Shown one piece after another: positions 29,409 to 38,622 of a stretch of DNA of 64,000 bases. The position numbers and the translations under genes were made by a program. The stretch's first letter is position 1. The number at the start of each line of letters is the position of its first letter. Location of the stretch: NCBI GenBank assembly GCA_030407315.1, contig JALQPE010001902.1, positions 146,305-210,304 of the forward strand, in the 5' to 3' direction. This DNA is from Asparagopsis taxiformis (taxonomy: Eukaryota; Rhodophyta; Florideophyceae; Bonnemaisoniales; Bonnemaisoniaceae). The notes under the pieces were generated by a model. The model was not told the DNA's origin and did no database searches. It saw nothing but the letters and a program-made list of their open reading frames with translations.

Positions 29409-30253
29409 ATGCCGCCGCGTATTGCGAAGAAAGCTCCAAAGCCTCCGGGCCTCCAGAAAACCCGGTCAGCAGCTGCTGTATCGAGTGCCCGACAATCCCG
29501 TGCGAAGAAGCGGTCTGGGCCTACCGGCAGCATTGAACCGCGGTCCGGTAGTCGCAAGACGGACCGGCGCAGAACTGGGGATCCGCAGCGAGAAAGTGAG
29601 GAAGGAGGAACGGCGCGGAGAGAGATGGGGCTTGACCGAGGCAAGCGTGCTCGCAGGGACAGTGAACATCATGATGATGACATGATAGTGGCTCAAAACA
29701 TGTTGGAATTGCGGCAGAGTGCTATGGCAAAGGTAGTTCCTCCCGGGTTGGCAGATGCGGAGGTGCTGCAGACGGAGTCCCAGCCGGGGGTTCCGAGACA
29801 CTGGAGGCTGTGACCCCCACTGCGCCAACTATGCCGAGTACATCAGCCCCAGCAGGTAATGCAGTCAGGGACCCGAGGATAGCGGCAAGGGATGTTGTTT
29901 CTGAGCAACGTTCACAGGATGCCAACTATCATCGGCGGTCAGGTGGTACTGAGGGGAGAGAGCAGCCGGAGTGCGGGCCTCGTCACAACAGACTGTCATT
30001 GGTGCCAAATATGCGCGTAACGCCCCCGCGACGTCAGGCTATTGGCGATGGAGGACATCATATTCCCGATAGCGTGGGAGATGGGGGGACGGTGAGGGCA
30101 GAGAGGTTGCATCCGCCGGAATCCATCGATTTAATGGCGAGTCGCATCAATGCGCAGAAGAAGAAGATCGCGGAGCTGGAAAAAAAAGTGTTTAGCCAGG
30201 ACATAGCAAACAAGGCGCTCACACGGAGATTGTTGCGTTGGAGGCTAAGGTGA
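29409..30253 (+). pseudogene. Coiled-coil protein of the KDZ-like element, N-terminal part (frameshifted)
   Basis: ATG at 29409 (MPPRIAKK). A strongly basic start rich in K/R/S suggests nuclear or DNA binding. The frame ends at 29813, but the coding sense moves to the next frame near 29775 (ETLEAVTPTAPTMPS) and runs on to about 30215. There another one-base shift leads into 30238-31659 as a coiled coil (INAQKKKIAELEKKV, then VALEAKVKTLQAENASL). No known family is recognised. Position and convergent orientation suggest it is the partner gene of the transposase at 31768-34803. Confidence 0.55.
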
Positions 30254-31659
30254 AGACTCTGCAGGCGGAAAATGCCAGCCTTACTGCAATTGCGAGAACA
30301 GGTAGAATCAGTGATCACGGTGGCGGTAAGTCGAAAATACAGAAAGCCATTCCTGTGAAATACCTTGGAGTTCTTAGGGCGGTTGAGGAAAACCTGACAA
30401 AGTGGTGCAAGAACGAGACTATGGAGCTGGACCCTATAGCGGAACAAACGCAGAGACGTTGGACTGGACGTACCATCGAGGTAGAGCCGGTAGAAGGGGC
30501 ACTTTGGAGCGAAAACGGTGTAGGATATATTGCTACCCCTCCGGGCTATATCATCAAGAATCTGCAGTGGTATACACCTTCGTACAGGGACGAGAGTGAT
30601 CTGCTGAATGACTTGGTGCGACACGTACTGCGTCAAAGTCCGTGGTGTGATGTGTTTTCCGATGAGGAGCAGCGTGTGTGCTGTCAAGAGGCTGTGGCGG
30701 GGAGCAAGGAATTGAAAGTGAAGGTGACGCAGAAACTGTCCGACGTGATGAGTGCACGGAAGCGTAATGCGAGGGACAGATTGTTCGGTTCGCTGGGGTA
30801 CACGAAATTAATGTCTAGATGCACGATGCTGACGACGCGAGCTGAGATGGACGAGCGAGAGGAACAAAAGCGCGAAGCGTCTGAGAAGCTTTTGAAACGG
30901 GAAAGTAACGGTGATTTGGATATGGGGAGGTGGCGAACGGCACCGTTCTCAGAGCTGCGATACAGCAAAGGCTTGGTTCCTGACAGCTTCGAAATGGAAG
31001 TGAATGGTGATGCATGGTTTAACAACCGAGTAGCTGTGAATGTGCTGGACATCTTCAGGGGTTATTCGATACGACCAGAACAAGTAATGGACATAGAGAC
31101 GAGCATACTAACGCTGGCGCGCCTGGATGCTTGGCTAGTGACTACTGTGGAGTGTTTGGATGAACCGAAGGGGAAAGGAGGTGCACGGCAGAAGGAGTTT
31201 ACAAGGCGGTACAGTCAATATGTGGGGGTAGCTTTTCAGCAATTAGTTGGTATGGTGGTGTACTGCATGTCTTGTCTCCAAGGCTCGCAAGCAAGGGAAG
31301 AAACGGACGTTGTCGAGAGCGAACAGCGGACTAGTGCACAGTCACGGCATGTGTTTGCAAGCCGTACTGTGACGAGAGAGGCTGTTGAAGTGTGGCAAAG
31401 CGGAGAGGGGTCTGGAATTGTTCATGTCGTTGATGATGTAAACCGCTGCTCATCACTTGTTCTAGTGTCCGAGGATTGGATTCAATCGCATATTACGTCA
31501 AACCTCGGTGCTGTAATGGATTGTGTGATTGCGCAAGGACTAATTGGCGCAGAACTTTTCGTCGTTGACCCATATGCTGGACACCTGACAAAACCTGAAT
31601 GTCGAAATCAATGCCCCACAGTATGGGGGCATGGAGCGGCGCCATGCAGCCACTGCTGA
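30238..31659 (+). CDS. Coiled-coil protein of the KDZ-like element, C-terminal part, 473 aa
   Basis: This open frame continues the gene that starts at 29409. It begins within a coiled coil (EAKVKTLQAENASL), followed by a globular part with YIATPPGYIIKNLQWYTPSY, HVLRQSPWCDVFSDEEQR and a basic helical patch SARKRNARDRLFG. The C-terminal half has MDIETSILTLARLDAWLVTTVECLD. The stop lies 109 bp from the stop of the transposase on the other strand. I do not recognise the family. Its layout (coiled coil, then a 'VF.EE' helical block) loosely parallels gene B at 1197-2720, so both may be transposon accessory proteins (inference). Confidence 0.65.
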   Translation: MEAKVKTLQAENASLTAIARTGRISDHGGGKSKIQKAIPVKYLGVLRAVEENLTKWCKNETMELDPIAEQTQRRWTGRTIEVEPVEGALWSENGVGYIATPPGYIIKNLQWYTPSYRDESDLLNDLVRHVLRQSPWCDVFSDEEQRVCCQEAVAGSKELKVKVTQKLSDVMSARKRNARDRLFGSLGYTKLMSRCTMLTTRAEMDEREEQKREASEKLLKRESNGDLDMGRWRTAPFSELRYSKGLVPDSFEMEVNGDAWFNNRVAVNVLDIFRGYSIRPEQVMDIETSILTLARLDAWLVTTVECLDEPKGKGGARQKEFTRRYSQYVGVAFQQLVGMVVYCMSCLQGSQAREETDVVESEQRTSAQSRHVFASRTVTREAVEVWQSGEGSGIVHVVDDVNRCSSLVLVSEDWIQSHITSNLGAVMDCVIAQGLIGAELFVVDPYAGHLTKPECRNQCPTVWGHGAAPCSHC

Positions 31660-31767
31660 TAACGGTTTTGGCGTAATGGAGGATGGTTGAAATTAGTGCA
31701 GTAAATGTGACGTTGACTAGAAGGTTTATCATGTAGTACATTATCAATAGAGTGCTGCGATTTAGAT

Positions 31768-34041
31768 TTATTCTTCTTCATTATCATCTGTGAATTGGTA
31801 ATCAGTGTTGGTGTAGAAGCGGTTGAGATAGAAACGGTGGTCCGACCAGTGCATTTGTTTCGTAAATGGCTTGACTGGAAAGTTACTTCGTACGATGTGC
31901 ACGGTGCCAGATATAGTAGATGCAGGAATGAGGTCAAACCAAGGACCACCTGCACTGTGGGATGCAGTGTCATTGCTGTCAACGGATCCGTTGTCCGGGT
32001 CCCATGTGGACCACTTTAAACAAATGCACCCAAGTGATTTTTCCACAGCGGTTTTTGGGGCAAAGCAGGTCATATACTGAACGAAAGCGAGTTCTACAGG
32101 TTGAAACAGGTTTGGAGACTGCAGGCGTACCAGTGCCAGGACGCGCCCTACCCATATGGTTCTGTAGTCATCGGCAGTTCCGGAGATGACGACAAAGGAG
32201 TACTGCGATCTCTTTGCGGGGCCGAACGATGAAGTTGCAAAGACGCGCTGCTGCTTGTGCCTCGACACGTTTGTGGGGCGAAGCATGCCACTGTGCGGGT
32301 CAAAGTCGTCGGCATCTGGGACGTACCCTCCCATGACGTAGGCGGACTTTACCACGGTGACGGAAATGTCCATGTCATGTATTGGAGGGCCTTCTGCCGT
32401 GGCGCGCAGTCTAGCGAGGGTGAGGAACGCTTGTGCAGCTGTGTCACCGAGTTGCTGGAATAGCGTTATGGTGCCAGACGGGAACGAGGAGTTGTGCAGC
32501 GGCAAAAGAGTGGCAGGATCGGGCTGTCCGTCGATATCTGCAACGAGGAGGGTTGCATCGGGCAGCAGGGAGGCAAAGTCGTGCAGTGCAACGGTGAATC
32601 CGTCGCGAACGAGTACTGCACCGTCTGTGGGCGATATCATGCGTGCGTTTCCCAATGTGTTCGATGGGGTATGACCAGTTGGAGTGGCCAAGGAGAATTC
32701 CATGTGGCGAATAGTCTCTTCCATGGCTGTGGAGCGCCTTCGAGAGGTTTTCCTATAACTCTGTTTGAACAGAAGATGCGAGTGTTCGTAGGGGCCTGCA
32801 TCAATGTGTTCCAGGGCGCCATATCTCTGCAAGTCACCGGGAAGATGGTCTAGAAGATGGAACTTGAAAGTTTTGAGACCTGTGGTGTGGAATGGGCCGA
32901 GGGTGGAGAGCATTGATTGTTTGAAATAGGAAATGGAGTTCTGGAGGCTTTCTAGTTCGGCGGCAGTCCAGTGCTTGATGCGACCGCGTTTCATGACCCA
33001 TGCGACGAGGTCAGAGTATTGCGTGCAGATGGAAGTGAGGGGGGCTGTATCTACTTCGTCACAGCATGTGTCAATGAATGCTGCGATGAAAGGGAACACC
33101 ATGTCGACATGGTGATAGTCTTTGGCTGCGAGCATGCCGCGTATGCCGTCCTCCGTGAAGAGGCCGTTCAAATTGGTGCCCTTCTCACCCTTGGAGAAGT
33201 CGACATGAAGACCGGTGATGTAGTAGTCGCGTTCGATAGCGGACAGAATGCTGTTTGAGCCGGCGAGGATGGATTTTTTCACCTTCTTGAAGGTGCGAGG
33301 TGTCCCGGAATGGGAGGCAGTGGTGGTGAGGTCTGGGGAGCTGAGGCGGTGGACAATGCACTGTTTGATGAGCTTTGAGATGCCGAGGTGGAGATTGTGC
33401 AGAGGCTCGAAGGAGAAAATGTTGTAGGGGTCTAGGGGACTGTTGGTGGGTAAAAGAGCGGTCGATTCGAGGACAGAGTGTTGTTCGAGGAGGGAGAGAG
33501 CTTCGAGCGGAGCAGTTGTATGCTCCTGAGCGCTCTCTTGGCGTGCAGAGCGTGTATCATCGAGGGAGCGGGGCTGGTGTGGCGCGCTGGATTCAAGTTG
33601 AGTGGCGGGGATGTAGCAGCGGTGGCAGGGATGTGTGGTGGTAGTGCTGTTGCGAGTGCATGAGAGCTCTTTGGCCTCTGGAAAGTCGCAGCAATAATTG
33701 GCTAGGATGGGAAAGCATTGGCGGGCAGTTGCAGTGGAGTCTGTGCAGGGGAACCCGGAAGAGAACGCGGTGGATAGGGACGAAAACACTTTTTCGAGTG
33801 CTTTATGAAGAATATCAATTTTGCGAGCGCGACTAGCAGAACTAGAGGTTGTCGGCATTTCATCACCGAACAAGGCGTTGGACGAAGGGTTAACAATGTA
33901 CGGAAGATACCCGACGATGGTGAGGCCGGTACGGATGCAGTGGCGACGGAGGGGGGCGGAGAAGTTGAGCAGTGTGACGTGTATGGGGTATGCGACGATT
34001 GCGGAGCTCTTGAGGCTTGTGCTGCTCTTGTCGGAGTACAC
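31768..34041 (-). CDS. KDZ/Plavaka-like transposase, main part, 757 aa
   Basis: The frame opens in VYSDKSSTS; its first codon is an internal methionine-equivalent, so it is not the real start. The opening aspartate and the following YPIHVTLLN and VGYLPYIV resemble the first catalytic strand of KDZ/Plavaka (and CACTA Tnp2-like) transposases. Further family-like features are the Cys/His cluster around HPCHRCYIPA, FEPLHNLHLGISKLI, TEDGIRGMLAAKDY, PFIAAFID, and YEHSHLLFKQSYRKTSRR, where the acidic catalytic residue may lie. The C-terminal 150 residues (IWVGRVLALVRL ... LGCICLKWSTWD) resemble the small beta domain often trailing plant CACTA/KDZ transposases. CACTA Tnp2 is the main alternative. The first strand is reached through upstream frame breaks. 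Confidence 0.7.
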   Translation of the reverse strand: MYSDKSSTSLKSSAIVAYPIHVTLLNFSAPLRRHCIRTGLTIVGYLPYIVNPSSNALFGDEMPTTSSSASRARKIDILHKALEKVFSSLSTAFSSGFPCTDSTATARQCFPILANYCCDFPEAKELSCTRNSTTTTHPCHRCYIPATQLESSAPHQPRSLDDTRSARQESAQEHTTAPLEALSLLEQHSVLESTALLPTNSPLDPYNIFSFEPLHNLHLGISKLIKQCIVHRLSSPDLTTTASHSGTPRTFKKVKKSILAGSNSILSAIERDYYITGLHVDFSKGEKGTNLNGLFTEDGIRGMLAAKDYHHVDMVFPFIAAFIDTCCDEVDTAPLTSICTQYSDLVAWVMKRGRIKHWTAAELESLQNSISYFKQSMLSTLGPFHTTGLKTFKFHLLDHLPGDLQRYGALEHIDAGPYEHSHLLFKQSYRKTSRRRSTAMEETIRHMEFSLATPTGHTPSNTLGNARMISPTDGAVLVRDGFTVALHDFASLLPDATLLVADIDGQPDPATLLPLHNSSFPSGTITLFQQLGDTAAQAFLTLARLRATAEGPPIHDMDISVTVVKSAYVMGGYVPDADDFDPHSGMLRPTNVSRHKQQRVFATSSFGPAKRSQYSFVVISGTADDYRTIWVGRVLALVRLQSPNLFQPVELAFVQYMTCFAPKTAVEKSLGCICLKWSTWDPDNGSVDSNDTASHSAGGPWFDLIPASTISGTVHIVRSNFPVKPFTKQMHWSDHRFYLNRFYTNTDYQFTDDNEEE

Positions 34042-34803
34042 TTGGAGGAGGCCGGCAAAGGAGGAAGGGTGGGATCATTTTCCTCTGCCCATACGACCTG
34101 TGGATCTTCCGAGAGCTGCACGCGCTGTCTAGTAACCTGGTGCAGCGTTTTCGCGAATTCTGTGTGTAGGGGATGAGAAAAATTGCGGTGCCGTCTGGGG
34201 CGGTCTGTGGGGAGGGGTGGAAGAGAGTATTTTGGTCGTTAGCCAGTGCTAACTGCCTGCGGAGCATGTCGACTGGGTCGCGGAGGTACAGCTGTGCCGA
34301 GTACTTACCAGTTTTGTCTGGAATGATGTGGCTCTTGTAACCTTCGGTGCGGAAATGTGTTTCGACCATGGAAGCGGTAACGTGGCGACATTCTTCTACG
34401 GTGCGAACGGCGCTGTTGAACTTTTCTAGGGAGAATGCGGGGTCTTGTAGGATGGTGATGACTTCGCTCACGCGGCCAGCGCCGGCCTTGTACTCGAGGG
34501 TTGTGAGACTGGCGGCGAGGGATTGCACGAGGAGGTCTGCGCGGGAGGGGGTTGAGGTTGGTGGCAGTGAAGCGTCACAGGGTGAGTCGCTGGAGGAAGC
34601 ACGACCAGATTCTGGGTCTGGGGAGCTGGGTTGCGGGGAATCATGGTCGCCGTTTCGAGCAGGCTCATGGGTGACGGCAGGGACACGAGCGTTGTTGAAA
34701 TGTTGGGGAGGGGGTTGAAACGGTAGCGACACGTTCGCTCATGCAGCGCGAGCGCATAAGCATCTACGCAGTAGTAGAAGCACCCTTCATACTTGCATTC
34801 CAT
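33890..34803 (-). pseudogene. N-terminal zinc-finger region of the KDZ-like transposase, frameshifted
   Basis: A start at 34803 gives MECKYEGCFYYC followed by LALHERTC, a degenerate C2H2-type finger of the kind that opens Plavaka transposases. Reading shifts near 34700 into a proline/serine-rich linker and then SRADLLVQSLAASL ... RTEGYKSHIIPD. It shifts again near 34175 (HTEFAKTLHQVTRQRVQL) and near 34065 to join the main part. At least three one-base changes imply a dead copy, or indel errors. Confidence 0.6.
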
Positions 34804-34929
34804 GTCGAGTTTTGACGCAAAAGGGAGGATTGCGAGCTGAACAGGGGAGACTGTGCCGTCCAGATGCGACCAATTTTATTTTTGTGGTGCTTTCGAGACT
34901 TGGAATGTAACGTGTTCGTAGTTTTTTGG

Positions 34930-35376
34930 TAGTAGTTTTGTGCTCACTCCAGCTGACATCCCAACGGTGGAATTTAACCGAGAGTTCAATCATTTCCAAC
35001 TGTTACATCACATTGCGTGCTGGCAACGTGTGCATGGAAGGACGAACGACTGCCCTGGGAGATGAATTTTCAATTAATTCATTTGTAATAATAAACTTTT
35101 TTATTTCCAAACTTCGTGGAATCTGAATGTGCTTTACAGCGGATATGCCACAGATCATGTAAGGAAAGCAAATGGATTCTCATATATATGATTATATGTT
35201 TATATTCGTTGTTCTCGATCCGGATCTCTTTGTTCGGGGAATCAGAGACCATGGCTTGGGCCATACTCAATCTCACTGCCGGCGATGATTTCGAGTATGC
35301 ACAGCAAGACTTAAGCGGACGCAGAAAGCTGTCCGGTCGACGCCGCAGGCTCCACTCCGCCCTCATCACCGACTGA
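34930..35376 (+). repeat. Repeat R leader, copy 1, with a 41-codon frame (35251-35376)
   Basis: This 440-bp block recurs in the same orientation at about 60950-61360, in both cases immediately upstream of a microexon array. It holds a short frame from ATG 35251 in good start context (ACCATGG), reading MAWAILNLTAGDDFEYAQQD and ending at 35376. In the other copy the same frame stops after 22 codons. A short leader exon for the array is possible, but no protein family is recognised. Confidence 0.5.
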
Positions 35377-35398
35377 TTTCTTTGACCGACTTTGCTTT

Positions 35399-35436
35399 GT
35401 ACGTGCGCGAATCTTGATCAAGATTCGCGCACGTAC
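35399..35436. repeat. Perfect 38-nt palindrome
   Basis: Each arm has 19 nt (GTACGTGCGCGAATCTTGA), with no spacer. It sits just downstream of the repeat R leader and belongs to the class of spacer-free palindromes scattered across 35-52 kb. Confidence 0.85.
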
Positions 35437-35539
35437 CTTCGTTCCATCCTCTACCCTCGAGGGTATGCGTTGAGGGAAGCGTGGGTTTTGAGTCTGACTA
35501 TTTCCGTTGATGCGATATTTTTCATGGGAAGCCTGTTGA

Positions 35540-36013
35540 CTGATGGTGTGTATTGAGCGGAGGATGGAAGAGAGGTACGTGAAGTTTTGAAAGTATGCTG
35601 TGAGGGAAGGTTGATTTTGAGTCTGACTGTTGTGGTTGATTCCGATGTTGTGTAGATGATGCAGGAATGTTGATGACGGAAGGTAAGTTTCATTGAGTGC
35701 CAAGATGTGCTTTGCGAAGATATGGACTGCTGACTATGATTATTGTTAATTGCAAGGTTTTTGGATCATGGTTTGTATTGTGTGTAGGATGGATGAGAGG
35801 TACATTTGCGAGTTCTCAGGGTATGTAGCGGGAAACGTTGGTTTTCAATCTGACTGTTGCGATTGAATCCGATGTTGCGTAGGTGATGGAGAATAGTGAT
35901 GACGGAAGGTAAGTCACATTGGGCGCCCAGACCGGTTGTGCGAAGATGCGGAATGCTGACTACTTTTCTTGGCTACACGATTACGTGATTTATGGTTTTT
36001 ATTGTGTGCAGGA
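35540..36013 (+). repeat. Microexon-like cassette array, copy 1 (truncated)
   Basis: Tandem degenerate units show splice-like signals. A 27-nt cassette A lies at 35656-35682 between TGTAG and GTAAGT, a 12-nt cassette B (GATGGATGAGAG) at 35788-35799, and a 26-nt A at 35883-35908 before GTAAGT. Branch-point-like CTGAC words lie before each acceptor. The last acceptor (GTGTGCAG at about 36003-36010) is followed directly by a CACTA-type terminus at 36014, which cuts the array. The longer copy is at 61540-62840. Confidence 0.6.
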
Positions 36014-36365
36014 CACTACGGTGTTGAAGGGGCCTTTGAAAGTACTGCGAGACAGTGATTTTTACTGTCTGAGACAGTAAAAATCCTATGCGGCAATTAA
36101 AATTAATGCCACACTTGAGACAGTGATTTTGCACTGTCTGGCAGACAGTACGGAACACTGTCTGCAGACAGTAAAAACACTGTCTCACAGTACTGTCTGA
36201 GGCAGTGAATGGAGACAGTAAAAATTAATGATTTATTCAATAGTTGGATATGATGTAATTTACTGTACTGGCAGTGTTGGCGGATAGTGTTTTGTATTGG
36301 CCAAGGCAACATGGCCGGATAGTGAAATACGCTGCCTGGGACAATAGATGGAACCAACACGGTGC
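36014..36365. repeat. CACTA-type left terminus with CAGACAGTAAA subterminal repeats
   Basis: It starts CACTACGGTGTTGAAGGGGCC, then many ACTGTCTGAGACAGTAAA dyads. The same terminus occurs at 42504 (same orientation) and inverted at 52120. Flanking triplets (GGA on the left, CGC after 52120) do not match, so the pairing of ends is unresolved. Confidence 0.7.
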
Positions 36366-36750
36366 ACTGTCCTGGGCAGTACCTGGAGACAGTGATTTTC
36401 ACTGTCCTGGGCAGTACCTGGAGACAGTGATTTTCACTGTCCTGGGCAGTACCTGTAGACAGTACTTTGTGCTGCCCTGGGCAGTACCTGTAGACAGTAC
36501 TTTGTGCTGCCCTGGGCAGTACCTGTAGACAGTACTTTGTGCTGCCCTGGGCAGTACCTGTAGACAGTACTTTGTGCTGCCCTGGGCAGCACCTGTAGAC
36601 AGTACTTTGTGCTGCCCTGGGCAGCACCTGTAGACAGTATTTCGTGCTGCCCTGGGCAGCACCTGGAGACAGTACTTTGTGCTGCCCTGGGCAGCACCTG
36701 GAGACAGTATTTCGTGCTGCCCTGGGCAGCACCTGGAGACAGTAAAAGTA
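36366..36750. repeat. 35-bp minisatellite, 11 units
   Basis: CCTGGGCAG recurs every 35 bp from 36371 to 36721. Early units end in GTGATTTTC, middle units in GTACTTTGTG. Each unit contains the GACAGT subterminal word, so the array grew from the element's subterminal repeat. Long frames on the minus strand here are repeat translation and should not be annotated as genes. Confidence 0.9.
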
Positions 36751-38622
36751 GTGTCCTGATATAGTAAAATTCGGTGTCTGGGAGTGGTGGATGAGATGGA
36801 GCGTCACGCTGTCGTGGGCATCTTTCTGGGGTAGAGGAAGGCAGTTCTAGCGCTATGAGGATGGGGCATGGACGGTATTCATATGGGAATGGACAGAATA
36901 GTACGGCTAGGAATTTTTATTTCGTAGTGACTATGAGCTAGCGAGAGGTATACGCGGTAGGATAGGTAGCAATCTAAGAGGGTGCGATATGGGAAGCTTC
37001 ACTCTGGATTTGTTTATTTGCGCAGGCTACATTGAGAATAAACAATCCCTATGTTAAAAATGCTACTACAACTAACACTATTCCGACGAGTAAAACTAAA
37101 ACTACTAGAAAAGTCTAGAAATCTATCAACTGATTGAGCTGCATGAATAAGCTAGGAAATGAAGAGAAGAAGAAAAAATGATGTAGAGAAAGGAAACAAG
37201 TTAGTGACGTTGAATTGGAGAGGGAAATTGATGGTGATTAGGAGACTAACGTACCTTAACAAATACCATTGCATCCCAAATTGAGATATGTACTCACAGG
37301 CAGAAAAGAAAAGTAGTGGAGAAGTGGTAAGAGAGAAAGATAAATGAAAGTAGAAGTGGAACACTCACCGACTGGAAACCTGAGAAAGAGAAAACGAATA
37401 GAAAACTGGGTTAGTGGCGTGAGTTGTGGAAACGTACCATCATGGTTCATATCCGTCGGAGACAAAGCAACAACTTTGGCCTTGGAAGCCGTATTGATGA
37501 TCTAAAACTTACGCTTTGGAAGCAGTTTAGATGATCTATACGGCTTCCACGGCCAGGGTTGTTGCTTTGTTTCCGACGGATATGAAGATGGAAACAGGGA
37601 TTTTCAGAATCTTTGTTTAAGTAGCACTCTGCGGGCGGAAATGACGTGTAGGAGAACAATAGAGGGATGAATTTGAAACAGAGCGGTGCGATGGGAGGCC
37701 CAGAAAAACGATACCTAGGCTGCGAATTACGCTTGGAAGCACATGATCTGGCAGAGGAGGCGCACATTATCGTATCTTCTACCGCCTTTTATTGTCTAGA
37801 ATGACGTCATCACTACAGAAATATAGGAAAAACACTAGCATATGGGGCCTACAGGACAGGCGGAGGTGAAGAGTAAGAAAAATGGCGCACTTTCCTGGAC
37901 GAGGAGTCCGCCCTTCCAGTGATGATGTGGATGGTATATATCGATAACGTCATTGTATGCTCCGAGTACACTTGGCAGGCAGTCAAAGCGGGCCACGTGG
38001 ATGGTGGCGGTTAGGAAACAGCAGTGTCGAAGAATTTTTATAATTTTCATGTTTCAAGCGAGCAGTGAGTCTGCATTGCAATATATAAATGTATCCTAAT
38101 TTAAGATATCACACCGAGTACGATTCAACGAGACATCGTGTTTTCACCTTGTGAATAGGGCCGAGAATATGGTAGAGTATACGAGTAGGAACTACGTGCA
38201 TGAGAAAATCAGATTCAGTATTAGTGCTTAGAGCATCACTGCGTAACAAACGGAAGTGGATACGTCTTGGCCAGGCTGGTGTTTAGGGAATGCGATACAA
38301 GATAGCAAAACGATATTGAGTAGGTCGAGCCCGGATGAAATAGCAATCATTGTGCATAAAGTAATGAGCATAGGACAAATCATTGTGGTGAAACAGTTCA
38401 TTGGATCGAATGAAAGCCAGGAAAGGTTTCTTAATGGTTGAATTTAGTGGCGGAGAAATATAATTCTGCACTATAGCGGAGAAGTAGCGGAAAAGAGTAA
38501 ATCTCCTTCAGCAAGCGAGACATGCATCAATATTGCCCAGTATAGTTCGTCTGAAGTGCAAGTTGAACCTCGCAAAGTGAATATCAGAGGTCGTTGGCTA
38601 GTGGTTGAAGAAGTCTGCAACG
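36751..38622. other. Gene-free region with a 141-nt long hairpin
   Basis: No coding sequence can be supported. The notable object is a hairpin with 61-nt arms (37446-37506 and 37526-37586), a few mismatches and a 19-nt loop. The left arm starts TTCATATCCGTCGGAGACAA. Its size and imperfect pairing fit a MITE or a small-RNA precursor. The rest is AT-rich and unremarkable. Confidence 0.5.

Larger units (their letters stand above)
29409..34803. mobile_element. KDZ/Plavaka-like DNA transposon (coding core; ends not located)
   Basis: Two convergent genes, a coiled-coil protein and a transposase, fill the interval, with only 109 bp between their stops. No other gene interrupts it. I looked for terminal inverted repeats in 29232-29408 and 34804-35120 and could not find a convincing pair. 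The span given is therefore the coding core only. Confidence 0.5.

Noticed and set aside
36103..36807. 234-codon minus-strand protein rich in CCPGQHKVLST-like repeats
   Set aside because: It is the 35-bp minisatellite translated. 35 is not a multiple of 3, so the repeat reads open in all frames by chance.
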